Shown here: piece by piece, positions 55,866-64,000 of the stretch
How positions within the stretch are numbered: the first letter of the stretch is position 1
Layout: each line of letters begins with the position of its first letter
Assembly (NCBI RefSeq): GCF_030816715.1
Contig: NZ_JAUSYH010000001.1
Location: 6,262,001 to 6,326,000, forward strand
Length of the DNA: 64,000 bases
Source: Streptomyces achromogenes
GTDB taxonomy: Bacteria > Actinomycetota > Actinomycetes > Streptomycetales > Streptomycetaceae
Reading direction: 5' to 3'
Notes under the pieces: generated by a model
What the model was told of the DNA's origin: nothing
Databases searched by the model: none
What the model saw: only the letters and a program-made list of their open reading frames with translations
Translations under genes and position numbers: made by a program

Positions 55866-55951
55866 CGAGCCCGAGCCACGGATCGCGCTGAACCACACTG
55901 TTCGCCCGGACTGACAGTTCCGGCTGACATTCGCAAAGAAACGAGGGAAAC

Positions 55952-56254
55952 ATGTCCGGAGCCCATTACGAGGAACTTGCCGTCACCTACGGCACCATGG
56001 ACGCGCTCGCCACCGAGCTCGGCGACCAGGCCAAGAAGCTCGAGGACGACCTCGAGGCGCTGCGGCAGGCCGTGCTCAACGTGTCGGCCGGCTGGGGCGG
56101 CGAGGCGTTCCAGGCGTTCCAGGGCAAGAGCGAAGAGTGGAACAAGCACGCGCGGGGCATCCACACCGCGCTGATGCAGATCTCGCACAAGGTCCACGGC
56201 GCCGGCGGTGACTACCGCGGCGGCGACCTGAAGGGCGCCAGCTACTTCATGTAA
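55952..56254 (+). CDS. esxA: WXG100 protein, EsxA-like
   Basis: Protein of 100 residues with the WXG turn AGWGGEAFQAFQGKSEEW (W48, G50), the most canonical of the locus. GAGGG stands before the ATG. It follows the EsxB-like gene by 86 bases and is followed by a strong terminator, so the two end the plus-strand ESX run. Heterodimer partner of the preceding protein and core ESX substrate. Confidence 0.9.
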   Translation: MSGAHYEELAVTYGTMDALATELGDQAKKLEDDLEALRQAVLNVSAGWGGEAFQAFQGKSEEWNKHARGIHTALMQISHKVHGAGGDYRGGDLKGASYFM

Positions 56255-56275
56255 GTGCAGGCACGTATGTCGCAA

Positions 56276-56312
56276 CACAGGGTGGGCACGCACGGGAGGT
56301 GCCCACCCTGTG
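56276..56312 (+). terminator. Terminator after the Esx pair
   Basis: Perfect 14-bp stem (CACAGGGTGGGCAC and its complement) around nine bases, 21 bases after the esxA-like stop, facing a minus-strand gene. Confidence 0.88.
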
Positions 56313-56355
56313 CTGTGCCACAGCATCCGAGGCAGCCGCCCTTGACGTCGCCCCG

Positions 56356-56634
56356 TCAGCCGTTGCCGTCGTCCTCCGCGGACGTACCGGCGGGCACGGC
56401 GATGACGAACACGCCCTTGCCCTGGACTCCTTGAACGGTCCCCTCGCCCTGTAGCACCTCGATGGCGGACTTGATGGTTCGGCGGCTCACCGCTCCGCCC
56501 GTCTCCTGCTCCAGCTCATGGTGCGAAGGGATGCGCCGACCAATCGGAATCTCGCCGCGTCGGATGCGCTCACGCAGAGCGGAAGCAAGCTGCACGTACA
56601 TCGGGACGATGCTCTCGCGGTCGATGTCTATCAC
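56356..56634 (-). CDS. Small GntR-family regulator (DNA-binding domain only)
   Basis: Protein of 92 residues consisting of a winged helix of the GntR type: MYVQLASALRERIRRGEIPI, RIPSHHELEQETGGAVSRRT and VQGVQGKGVFV. No ligand domain, as in very short YtrA-like or plasmid-type GntR proteins. GTG start at 56634. It is divergent from three small genes across a gap that has two AGACGTACCA repeats. It probably represses that small operon. Confidence 0.85.
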   Translation of the reverse strand: MIDIDRESIVPMYVQLASALRERIRRGEIPIGRRIPSHHELEQETGGAVSRRTIKSAIEVLQGEGTVQGVQGKGVFVIAVPAGTSAEDDGNG

Positions 56635-56690
56635 GCCTTAGAGCGTAAAAGGCCAGCTCAAGACAGCATAGGGCGGCCTAGCACGTGAAG

Positions 56691-56710
56691 AGACGTACCA
56701 AGACGTACCA
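56691..56710. promoter_or_regulatory. Tandem decamer, likely GntR operator
   Basis: AGACGTACCA is repeated twice without gap; GTACCAAG followed by TTGCCGTAC (to 56721) adds an inverted element. It lies between the GntR gene and the divergent small genes. Confidence 0.55.
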
Positions 56711-56795
56711 AGTTGCCGTACAGTCGATGTCAGCAGAAGACCCCCGCGACGGTAGGCGCCGTCCGGGGGCATGGCCGCCAACCCGATGGAGGTTG

Positions 56796-57176
56796 ATGAC
56801 AGTGAGCATTATCCACGCGTTGCTGCGCTGGATCCTGGGCGTGTTCGCGCCCGGCACCGGCAGGCGGAGGGCGAGCGCACGCTCCGCCGAACCGGCCGCC
56901 ACCCACATTGCCGAACAGCGCGACGCAGGGACCGTACGGCGACTCCCCGCAGCCCGTTCCCCGTACGGGCTCCCCGAACTCCTCGACGGAGCTGCCACGA
57001 TCCCGGTCCGCCCGTACGTACTCGCGGTTGAGCAAACTCACCACGGCCGGGAACAGGAACAAGAAGAGCAGTGGACGCGGCAGGCGCAGACCCGGCGTCG
57101 TATGACTCTGGTGCTCGCGGCGGACTTCGGCATCGACCTCGACCGGCATGTCGTCGGCGCGGAGAGGGCGGCGTGA
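56796..57176 (+). CDS. Small hypothetical protein, hydrophobic N-terminus
   Basis: Protein of 126 residues. It starts TVSIIHALLRWILGVFAPGT, an amphipathic or membrane helix, followed by Arg-rich text, YVLAVEQTHHGREQEQEEQW and LVLAADFGIDLDRHVVG. GGAGG precedes the ATG at 56796. First of three overlapping small genes opposite the GntR gene. Family not recognised; similar trios beside short GntR regulators are common in streptomycete genomes, in my memory. Confidence 0.65.
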   Translation: MTVSIIHALLRWILGVFAPGTGRRRASARSAEPAATHIAEQRDAGTVRRLPAARSPYGLPELLDGAATIPVRPYVLAVEQTHHGREQEQEEQWTRQAQTRRRMTLVLAADFGIDLDRHVVGAERAA

Positions 57177-57397
57177 TGGGCACCGGGGACAGGGACAGGG
57201 AGCCTCGCCCGCCGGTGCGGATGTGCGTGCGCTGCGAGGTGACCACCGAGACGCCGGTCGTGGTGGGCGTCGTCCACCAGAACTCGGGGCCGGGCTTCGT
57301 TGTCTACGCGTGCCAGGCGTGTGCCGCGCACCACCCGCCGCAGCCGGAGGTTCTCACCGTCCTGTCCCCGCCCCGCCGAGCCGGGAGCACACAGTGA
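57176..57397 (+). CDS. Small putative zinc-ribbon protein
   Basis: Protein of 73 residues with two CxxC pairs, RMCVRCEV and YACQACAAHH, spaced 31 residues apart as in a zinc ribbon. The ATG overlaps the previous TGA by one base and its own TGA overlaps the next GTG by four. Function unknown. Confidence 0.65.
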   Translation: MGTGDRDREPRPPVRMCVRCEVTTETPVVVGVVHQNSGPGFVVYACQACAAHHPPQPEVLTVLSPPRRAGSTQ

Positions 57398-57642
57398 GCC
57401 GACGCTTGGCCGAAAAGGCGGGGGAGGCACGGGAGTTGTCGCCGGAATGCGCTCTGGCGCATCGGCCCGGCTACGAGGACGTACACCTCTTGTGCCGCCG
57501 CCTGCGAGACATCCCGCTGCCACACGGCGGGGGCCTACTGCTGGTACACCGCTGCCCCTGCCCCTGCCACCACCCGTGTCTGGAGGAAGCCCGGACGAGC
57601 GCCGGCACCCCACTCCAGGCAGCGCCGGACGCCCGACGCTGA
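57394..57642 (+). CDS. Small Cys/His-rich hypothetical protein
   Basis: Protein of 82 residues with LVHRCPCPCHHPCLEEA (Cys/His cluster near residue 55) and an upstream Cys at ECALAHRP and LLCRRL, suggesting metal binding. GTGA overlap with the preceding gene. Last of the small trio. Function unknown. Confidence 0.6.
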   Translation: MSRRLAEKAGEARELSPECALAHRPGYEDVHLLCRRLRDIPLPHGGGLLLVHRCPCPCHHPCLEEARTSAGTPLQAAPDARR

Positions 57643-58194
57643 GACGTTTACCCTCGTGACCTCCAGGGCCTGGATCGGTCCGGCACGTCGGCCCGATCCA
57701 AACCCTCGCCCAATGGCGTTGATGACCATGCGAGAGCGCAGCGGGTGAGCCGCAGGGCAGGCAGGGGGGTCTGCGAAGGGAGGCTGGTGGCCGACGGCAC
57801 CGGCCCGCTTGCCCGCAGTCGGGCGATGGTGTCGGGGTGTTCTCACCGATCGGTCACAGTCTGAACAGTGCTCCCCGCAAGGCCGATCCGCAGTTGAGGA
57901 CCGTTTTCCGCAGGGGGTCTGTCGTCTTCTGTGTGTCGATTCGAAACGTCCCGACTTTGTGTCGTCGACCATCGAGTCCGTGCTTGGTCTGCCATCGGCG
58001 GTATACCGGGCGCGTGTCCACGTCCGCACTGTGCGCCGGCCTTTCCTGACGAACACTTCTCCCATCGCTCGTCGAGGAAATGCACCTCATGCTACTCCGG
58101 GATCAGGTGCATCCGGTTTTCAGACGGGGAACATGTCCGGATCCCATTGTTTTTCACCAGTGCGCTCTCCTCGGTCATCCTCGTAGCGGGACAG
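57643..58194. other. 552-base region without a supported gene
   Basis: No reading frame here has Streptomyces-like codon use. GC falls along it toward 58100. It contains the hairpin ATGCACCT/AGGTGCAT (58080-58112), which may be the terminator of the minus-strand effector set. Fragments with Arg/Cys-rich text on the minus strand (57850-58060) could be decayed coding DNA but cannot be identified. Confidence 0.45.
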
Positions 58195-58824
58195 CTACTC
58201 CTCTCTGTACCGAGGGAGTTCGTCAGGGAAGTCCTGTATATTCTTGCATTTTCCTGCCGTGTAAGCGTGCCGCGTGAGCCCATAAGCGAAGTCGGTCAAC
58301 GCCTGATGCAATGCAACCCCAGTGGCTCGGCTCTCGCCGATCACCCGAACCTCGGACACCAGAGCGTAAGCCTGAGATGCTTTACCCGGATTCTTTCCGG
58401 TGGGAACGCATGGAGCGTAAACACTGGCGAAATCGCTCTTGGAAAGAGCGTAGATTCGATCGGAGGAAGTCTGCTCTGTCAACCCCTCGGATTTCCCACC
58501 GTAGGATTTGTAGTAATTTTCCCAACTTCTTTGGGAGGAGTTCTGGATCTGGACTTCGCCAGAAAGGATCGAATCACCGTCGCCGTATATGTGGCAACTG
58601 TACATGAAGCTGTATCCGCTGCCGTTGGTGCCAGAACCCACCTGCGCAGATCTGCTGTCCGGGAGAATGTGGATCACGGTCTCCCTCTGCACGCTCTGGT
58701 CACATACTCTGTCCGGAAGGCTGTCGAGGCCATTCGTGAAGTATTCCTGATACGAGAACCAGCCCCCAAATGCCAAGGTCAGCGTTGTCGCACCGAAGGC
58801 GATGATTTTTGTGTTCTTGCGCAT
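58195..58824 (-). CDS. Low-GC membrane-anchored protein, candidate immunity protein
   Basis: Protein of 209 residues. A basic start and one hydrophobic helix (IIAFGATTLTLAFGGWFSY, about 7-25) anchor an extracytoplasmic domain with four Cys (VCDQS, YSCHIY, APCVPT, GKCKNI) that could form two disulfides. GC is about 45% in 58501-58560, far below the genome, and codon use differs from neighbours. It starts 21 bases after the effector gene on the same strand. An immunity role against that effector is inferred from place and shared composition; no family is recognised. Confidence 0.6.
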   Translation of the reverse strand: MRKNTKIIAFGATTLTLAFGGWFSYQEYFTNGLDSLPDRVCDQSVQRETVIHILPDSRSAQVGSGTNGSGYSFMYSCHIYGDGDSILSGEVQIQNSSQRSWENYYKSYGGKSEGLTEQTSSDRIYALSKSDFASVYAPCVPTGKNPGKASQAYALVSEVRVIGESRATGVALHQALTDFAYGLTRHAYTAGKCKNIQDFPDELPRYREE

Positions 58825-58845
58825 GGGAACGTGTTGATATCCTTC

Positions 58846-61023
58846 TCAGTTCGGTCGCTTCTTATTATCTCTCAAGATGTCATTGCTCGATTCCCAGCCC
58901 TCGTTGACAGCATTTCCGATGAGAGTGTTGATTCCATCTTTCGGGAGATTTACGTGATGTCGCTTCAATGCGTCCTGTGTCGACCACTGCGTCTGCTGGT
59001 TGACCGAGTCCTGGGCGTTGCTGAGATCCTGTCCGTTGCGATAAATCGCCTCATCCAACGCGCCGTCTAACTCCCTTCCGTCGAGCAAGCGGCCGACGGC
59101 CATGCCTGCGACGCCGGCGATGAAGCCTCCACCCCCGGCGTATGCGGCACCTGCCGGGCCGGTAGGCGCCAATACGGCAGTGCCGTACCCTATGCCGGCC
59201 GAGAGTGCGGTATTAAAGAAGTTTCCTTGGTCCTTCAAGCTGTCGTTGTACGCCTTTTCGGCCTCGACGGATTTCTCGATATCTGCATCGGCAATCGAAT
59301 GACCCACTATTCCTTCGATGATACCCGCGTTTCTGCCGATACCGTGCAGAACCTGGTCGCGACCTCCGTCGTACAGAGACGGGTCAGAGAGGTGCGCATC
59401 CAGGAGGCTACCGGTGTAGATGCTCTCGCCGTAGACGATCCCTGCCCTTCCTGCCGGGTCCAATGAGGTTGCTGCCAGGAATCGAGCCACCTCTGGTCGC
59501 TGTAGCCCCTCGGGGGAGTCGCTGGGCGAAAGGAAGATCGCTTCGGATTGCGGCCCTCCGAACGATCTGCTTATTTCTGGCATATAAGAAGCTGCCATAT
59601 GTCCGAAACTTTCGCCCATTCCTCTTCCTACAAGGTCAGCGCCGCCGTCGGACCGTGCCACGGCTTCCATGATGTTCGCCATGATCTGGACCTGGGTCTC
59701 GTTGTGGGGCGGAGCCGCGGCCATCGAGTCCCCCAGCCCGACCCCCGTCACCGCCGCCTCCAGCGCGTGTCCAAGTGAGGGGCCCCGATCCGTGTAAGCG
59801 GTAGTGGCCAGCAGTCGGTCGAGATCCGGCTTGGACTCGAACGCGTGCGTCGCCGCCTCAGGGCTGTGCGACAGGCCCTCGAACAACCCCTCCAGCGGGT
59901 CCCGCCCGTTGCCGTCGCCGAAGACGAGGTCGACGGCGTCATAGCCCTTCACCCACAGCGCGTCGGTGTTGTTCTCTCCCCCTACCTCATCCCTCTTGAA
60001 GAGCGTCTTTCGATAGTCGTCCAGGAACTCGGTGTCGTACTGCCCCTCACGCATCAGGCTGCTCATGACCTGGGAGCCGAGGGCCCCGATGGGGCTGAAG
60101 GAGTCTGCGGCACGGAAGTTGGTGTTGCGCTCCGCGATGACGCCCTTCTTCCAGTCCTGCATGGCCTCCGAGTCCGAGAAGGACGCTGAGGCCAGGGTGA
60201 GGCTCAGGTTGTTCTGGAGGCTCTTCATCGTGTCCAGTTCCGAGCCTCTGGCGCCGGCGTGCGCCGAGGTCATCTCGGTCCAGAACTGAAGCGTTCCCTT
60301 GGGCCCGAGGCGCGTGGCGAACTGTTCCGCGAAGAGGGGGTCGCCGTTGTACGTCTCCATCGTGCGGTTGAAGCTTTTGATGTCGTCGAGGCTCATGTCG
60401 GCCGGGTTCTTGGCCATCTTCGCAAGCTTCTCCGCCGCCGCGACGGCCTTGGCAGCGGAGTCCCGGTCGGCGTACGAGGCGTCGGTGAAGCCGTACTTTG
60501 CCTGGTCGACGAGGAGCCGGAGAACCGTCGCGGCGCTGTTGTCGCTCTGCGTCGCCTTGGTCAGGATGCCCTGGATCTCGTCACGGAGGGCGTCCACCAC
60601 CTTCTGGTCCGTCGCCCCGCTCTCTCCGCTGGGGTCCGACGCCCAGTCGGGCCGGGTGTTCCCGGTGACGGTGAACGTGCCCTCGCCGGTGTCGATCACC
60701 GACAGGTGCTGCTGCGCTCCGCGCGTGATGGCGGCCGTCAACTGCGTGCGAAAGCTGATCAGTTCCCCATGGGTGTCGCTGAGGATCTTGGCGATGGAGT
60801 CCGCCTGGGTGTGCGCGTCGGCGAACTCGGCGGCGGTTTTGGTGATGAACTCGCGGCTGACGGTGGCGTTCACCCCGGCCCACCTGGCGGCGTCCGCCTT
60901 CGCCTTGAGGTTGGTCTCCGCGTCCTTCTGCAGGTCCGCCAGCTTCTTCGTCATCTGCTGCCAGTCGGTGACCGCTTCACCGAGCTTGGAGAGGTCTCCG
61001 TGGCGCAGGGCGTCGAGATCCAT
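58846..61023 (-). CDS. Large WXG-headed T7SS effector candidate with foreign 3' end
   Basis: Protein of 725 residues. The start MDLDALRHGDLSKLGEAVTD with WAG at 48-50 and the next 200 helical residues match a T7SS-linked family I recall from streptomycetes (DUF6571-like). From residue about 460 (base 59640) composition changes: 78% GC in 59701-59760, 45% in 58861-58920. The foreign part holds a Gly/Ala hydrophobic stretch (GFIAGVAGMAVGRLLDG, near 645) and a polar end with KRHHVNLPKDGINTLIGNAV. The ATG at 61023 follows its partner gene by four bases. Modular head plus exchanged tip is the plan of polymorphic toxins; toxic activity is inferred, not shown. Confidence 0.68.
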   Translation of the reverse strand: MDLDALRHGDLSKLGEAVTDWQQMTKKLADLQKDAETNLKAKADAARWAGVNATVSREFITKTAAEFADAHTQADSIAKILSDTHGELISFRTQLTAAITRGAQQHLSVIDTGEGTFTVTGNTRPDWASDPSGESGATDQKVVDALRDEIQGILTKATQSDNSAATVLRLLVDQAKYGFTDASYADRDSAAKAVAAAEKLAKMAKNPADMSLDDIKSFNRTMETYNGDPLFAEQFATRLGPKGTLQFWTEMTSAHAGARGSELDTMKSLQNNLSLTLASASFSDSEAMQDWKKGVIAERNTNFRAADSFSPIGALGSQVMSSLMREGQYDTEFLDDYRKTLFKRDEVGGENNTDALWVKGYDAVDLVFGDGNGRDPLEGLFEGLSHSPEAATHAFESKPDLDRLLATTAYTDRGPSLGHALEAAVTGVGLGDSMAAAPPHNETQVQIMANIMEAVARSDGGADLVGRGMGESFGHMAASYMPEISRSFGGPQSEAIFLSPSDSPEGLQRPEVARFLAATSLDPAGRAGIVYGESIYTGSLLDAHLSDPSLYDGGRDQVLHGIGRNAGIIEGIVGHSIADADIEKSVEAEKAYNDSLKDQGNFFNTALSAGIGYGTAVLAPTGPAGAAYAGGGGFIAGVAGMAVGRLLDGRELDGALDEAIYRNGQDLSNAQDSVNQQTQWSTQDALKRHHVNLPKDGINTLIGNAVNEGWESSNDILRDNKKRPN

Positions 61024-61027
61024 CGGG

Positions 61028-61474
61028 TCAGTGGCCCTTCCGGTCGTCGAAGCCCTCGTCCAGCAGAGCGATGCTGCTGACCGCACCGGCGATGTAGGAG
61101 TCGTCGGCGGCGTGCTGGTTCTTCGTGAACCGCAGGTGGTTGGAGATATGGGCGCAGGCGTCCAGCAGCGTCTTGCTCTGCTCGCCCCAGCGCTCCGTTA
61201 CATGGTCAAGGGCTGCGCCCAGCGCGAAACCCTCACCCTTGAGTCCACCCGCGGCGGCCTCCGACGCCACGCGCGCGTGCCCGCTGTAGGTGGTGAAGTC
61301 CTGGAACAGGTCATGAGCTGCCTTACCGACCGCTTCCAGGTCCTTGTGGCCGGCCACAAGGTCGCCGTAGGTGTTGCTCATGCCAGGATCGGTCGGCACA
61401 TGGTTGAGTTGCATCCGGGTGGAATGCCGTTCGGCCGCCCCGGCCTTCAACTGCTCCCATTCCTCCCACGCCAT
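61028..61474 (-). CDS. Helical partner protein of the effector
   Basis: Protein of 148 residues, helical, with WEEWEQLKAGAAERHSTRMQ at the start and LGAALDHVTERWGEQSKTLL near 100-119. It resembles ESX partner proteins in size and place but has no WXG turn. AAGGGGA precedes the ATG at 61474. It heads the minus-strand set partner - effector - membrane protein. The 299-base gap upstream to eccC contains two TTCCGCTCACGCC copies (near 61733-61763) and presumably the promoter. Confidence 0.7.
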   Translation of the reverse strand: MAWEEWEQLKAGAAERHSTRMQLNHVPTDPGMSNTYGDLVAGHKDLEAVGKAAHDLFQDFTTYSGHARVASEAAAGGLKGEGFALGAALDHVTERWGEQSKTLLDACAHISNHLRFTKNQHAADDSYIAGAVSSIALLDEGFDDRKGH

Positions 61475-61773
61475 GCGTGGTCCCCTTTCGTGGCGTCGTC
61501 CCAGCGTCACGTCGTCCCTCAGGCCCGCCGCCCCACGCGACGACCGTGCCGTGTCAGTGACAAAACAGATCCGGGATCTCACCGTAAGTGATCTCCCGGA
61601 ATCACCATACTTTCCGCAATGCTTTGCCCACGGCCCGGACGCGGCCAAAAACCAAGGGCGAGGACCGGCCACCGCCGAACCCCCGCCTCCGGACGGAAAG
61701 CCGCGAACCGAGGGCCCGCGACTCACCCCGCTTTTCCGCTCACGCCACCCTTCCGCTCACGCCCCCCCCCGGC

Positions 61774-64000
61774 TCACTCCGCCCCCTCCACCCCCTCCGC
61801 CACCAACCCCACCTGAACCAACGGCTTCCCCCGCCGCCGGGAGACGAAGATGCCGCGGCCCGGGGGCATCGGGCGGGGGCGTACGCCGCCCAGGAGGTCG
61901 CCCTCGCCGGGGTCGCCCGCCAGGACGACGCCCTGCGCCCCGAGTTCCTTGACGCGCTGCATGAACGCCTCGTACGAGGCACGCCCCGCGCCCGCCGTGG
62001 ACCGCGCGATGATGAACCGCACCCCCACGTCCCGGGCGAACGGCAGCAGTTCGGTCAGCCCCGCCAGCGGGTTGCCGCTCGACGTGGCGACGAGGTCGTA
62101 GTCGTCCACGACGACGAACACCGTCGGCCCCCGCCACCAGCTGCGGTCCCGGAGTTGCTGCGCCGTCACGTCGGCCGTCGGCGTCCGGCGCTGCATGAGG
62201 TCGGCGAGCGCGGCCATGTGATGGTCCATGGCGTTGGACATCGGGATGTACTCGGCGAGATGGGACGCCGGCGTCACGTCCAGCAGGGAACGCCGGTTGT
62301 CGACCACGAACAGCTTGCACTCGTCGCCCGAATACCGCTGCGTGAGCTGCTTGATCAGCAGCCGCAGCAGGTTCGACTTGCCGGACTCGCTCTCGCCGAG
62401 GACGAGGAGGAAGGGATCCTGCTCGAAGTCGACGAAGACCGGCTCGAGACGGTCCTCGTCGAGGCCGAAGGCGACCCCGCGGCGCGGGAAGCGGTCACCC
62501 GGCGGCAGCGACTCGGCCGGGAACTCCCGTGGCAGCAGCCGTACTTCCGGCGCGGGCGCGGCCTGCCAGTGCCGGGAGACCTCCGCGGCCAGCGCCTGCG
62601 TGGCGTCGGACAGCTCGGTGTCCGAGGCGAGGCCGTCGATCCGCGGCACCGCCGCCATGAAGTGCAGCTTCTGGGGCGACTGACCCCGGCCGGGAACGCC
62701 CGACGGGACGTTCGCGGCGAGCTTGCGGTCGATCTCGGAGTCCATCGTGTCGCCGAGCCGGAGCTCCAGCCGGTTCATCAGGTGGTCCTTGAGGGCGGCC
62801 CTGACCTCCATCGACCGCGACGCCGTCAGCACCAGGTGGATGCCGTAGCCGAGGCCGCGCGCCGCGATCTCGTGGATGACCTGGTCCATCGCCTCGTAGT
62901 CCGCGCGGAAGTTGCCCCAGCCGTCGATGACCAGGAAGACGTCCCCCCACGGCTGGTCCGTGACCGAGATCTCGCCCCGGGCCCGCCTGGTCCGGAAGTC
63001 GGCGATCGAGGGAATCCCCGACGCGCGGAAGTACTCCTCGCGGCGGGTCAGGATGCCGTACACCTCCGCCACCGTCCGCCGCACCCGCTCCGGGTCCAGC
63101 CGGGACGCGACCCCGCCCACATGCGGCAGGCCGGCCACCGAGGCCATCCCGCCGCCACCGAAGTCGAGGCCGTAGAACTGCACCTCGTGCGGCGTGTGGG
63201 TGAGGGCGAACGCCGAGATCAGCGTGCGCAGCAGCGTCGACTTGCCGGACTGCGGACCGCCCACGATCTGCATATGGCCGGCCGCGCCGGAGAAGTCGAC
63301 CCACAGGGAGTCACGGCGCTGCTCGAACGGCTTGTCCACCAGACCGACCGGGACGACCAGCCGTCCCGCGCCCTCGTAGCCGGGCTGGGTGAGCCCGCGG
63401 CCCTCCACCGCCGTGAGGCCCGGCAGCAGCGCGTCCAGCGACGGCGGGCTGTCCAGCGGCGGCAGCCACACCTGGTGCGCCGCCGGACCCTGCGCCTCCA
63501 GCCGGCGCACGATCACGTCGAGCACGGTGTCGGCCAGCGCGTCGTCGATCTCCGCGTCACCGGCCGCCCGGGCCTGCGGCACGGCCGCGTACCGCACCGG
63601 CACCTCGGACGAGGTGAAGAGCACCGGCCGCCGGTCCAGCGGCAGCGAACCGCCCCCCGGTGCCGTCCGCTGACCGCCCGAGCGGTAGACCCCGGACACG
63701 TATGCCGCCTTGAACCGCACCATTTCGTCCGTCCCGAACTTCAGGAACCCCGAACCCGGCACATTGGGCAGCGAGTACGCGTCGGGCACGCCCAGCGCCG
63801 CCCGCGACTCCGCGGCGGAGAACGTGCGCAGACCGACGCGGTACGACAGATACGTCTCCAGTCCGCGCAGCCGCCCCTCCTCCAGGCGCTGCGAGGCCAG
63901 CAGCAGATGCACGCCCAGGGAGCGCCCGATCCGGCCGATCTGCACGAACATCTCGATGAAGTCCGGCTTCGCCGTGAGCAGTTCGCTGAACTCGTCGATC
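61774..64000 (-). CDS. eccC: Type VII secretion ATPase EccC, N-terminus outside window
   Basis: C-terminal 742 residues of the FtsK/SpoIIIE-type motor that drives ESX secretion. At the right edge is the Walker B of the first ATPase domain (IDEFSELL). The second domain has Walker A GGPQSGKSTLLRTLI and WGDVFLVIDGWGN; the third has GESESGKSNLLRLLI and VFVVVDDYDLV. The third domain is the one that binds the Esx signal sequence in other systems. The 5' end, with the two membrane helices, lies beyond 64000. The tail reads RGIFVSRRRGKPLVQVGLVA. Confidence 0.95.
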   Translation of the reverse strand, partial: IDEFSELLTAKPDFIEMFVQIGRIGRSLGVHLLLASQRLEEGRLRGLETYLSYRVGLRTFSAAESRAALGVPDAYSLPNVPGSGFLKFGTDEMVRFKAAYVSGVYRSGGQRTAPGGGSLPLDRRPVLFTSSEVPVRYAAVPQARAAGDAEIDDALADTVLDVIVRRLEAQGPAAHQVWLPPLDSPPSLDALLPGLTAVEGRGLTQPGYEGAGRLVVPVGLVDKPFEQRRDSLWVDFSGAAGHMQIVGGPQSGKSTLLRTLISAFALTHTPHEVQFYGLDFGGGGMASVAGLPHVGGVASRLDPERVRRTVAEVYGILTRREEYFRASGIPSIADFRTRRARGEISVTDQPWGDVFLVIDGWGNFRADYEAMDQVIHEIAARGLGYGIHLVLTASRSMEVRAALKDHLMNRLELRLGDTMDSEIDRKLAANVPSGVPGRGQSPQKLHFMAAVPRIDGLASDTELSDATQALAAEVSRHWQAAPAPEVRLLPREFPAESLPPGDRFPRRGVAFGLDEDRLEPVFVDFEQDPFLLVLGESESGKSNLLRLLIKQLTQRYSGDECKLFVVDNRRSLLDVTPASHLAEYIPMSNAMDHHMAALADLMQRRTPTADVTAQQLRDRSWWRGPTVFVVVDDYDLVATSSGNPLAGLTELLPFARDVGVRFIIARSTAGAGRASYEAFMQRVKELGAQGVVLAGDPGEGDLLGGVRPRPMPPGRGIFVSRRRGKPLVQVGLVAEGVEGAE

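Noticed and set aside
57931..59070. Plus-strand frame of 379 codons with lower-GC codon use
   Set aside because: It is antisense to the membrane-protein gene and the end of the effector gene, which have signal/anchor structure and continuity with a conserved N-terminus; the plus-strand text has no ribosome binding site or domain.

Overview
The window is chromosomal DNA of a Streptomyces or a very close relative. It is very GC-rich with strong G/C bias at third codon positions. It uses many GTG starts with GGAG-type ribosome binding sites, and it carries the core block dxr - rip - ispG - proS - rimP - nusA - ylxR - infB - rbfA - truB - ribF next to an ESX (type VII) secretion locus. From memory this order matches the dxr-to-eccC part of streptomycete chromosomes; no database was consulted.

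Region 1 (1-9313) is a glycosidase locus. It holds a GH42 beta-galactosidase cut by the window edge, a GH95 alpha-L-fucosidase, a secreted GH12 endoglucanase, a GH31 alpha-xylosidase-type enzyme and a LacI-type repressor with two palindromic operators. The enzyme set fits stepwise breakdown of (fucosylated) xyloglucan. A sulfotransferase gene sits inside it and does not obviously belong.

Region 2 (9584-34749) is housekeeping: a long acyl-CoA dehydrogenase, two MEP isoprenoid genes (dxr, ispG) around a site-2 protease, two acetyltransferases, proS, a kinase-fold protein lacking its catalytic residues, a ferritin-like protein with a lipoprotein, then the rimP-nusA-ylxR-infB and DUF503-rbfA-truB translation genes, and ribF. 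Between truB and ribF lies a large gene split by a frameshift. It encodes a serine-less trypsin-like domain followed by a P-loop NTPase with a long helical C-terminus.

Region 3 (34771-64000) is the ESX/T7SS locus. Core parts are an EspI-like ATPase, EccE, EccB, two mycosin proteases, the EsxB/EsxA-like pair and most of EccC; EccD is not in the window. Around them lie several WXG-type proteins and candidate effector/immunity sets. An IS element has destroyed a small WXG-like gene (about 44568) and is followed by a VOC-VOC-TetR cassette and an orphan CdiI-type immunity gene. A WXG-headed effector at 49510 is followed by two paralogous three-helix membrane proteins. A second effector at 61023-58846 (minus strand) switches from about 78% GC to about 45% GC within the gene, and the low-GC tract runs on into the adjacent membrane-protein gene, as expected when a toxin tip and its immunity gene are exchanged together. 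A GntR regulator and three small genes follow the Esx pair.

Limits: family calls are from motifs and remembered sequences only; no alignment, HMM or structure search was run. Coordinates of starts are chosen by ribosome binding site and overlap and can be off by a few codons.
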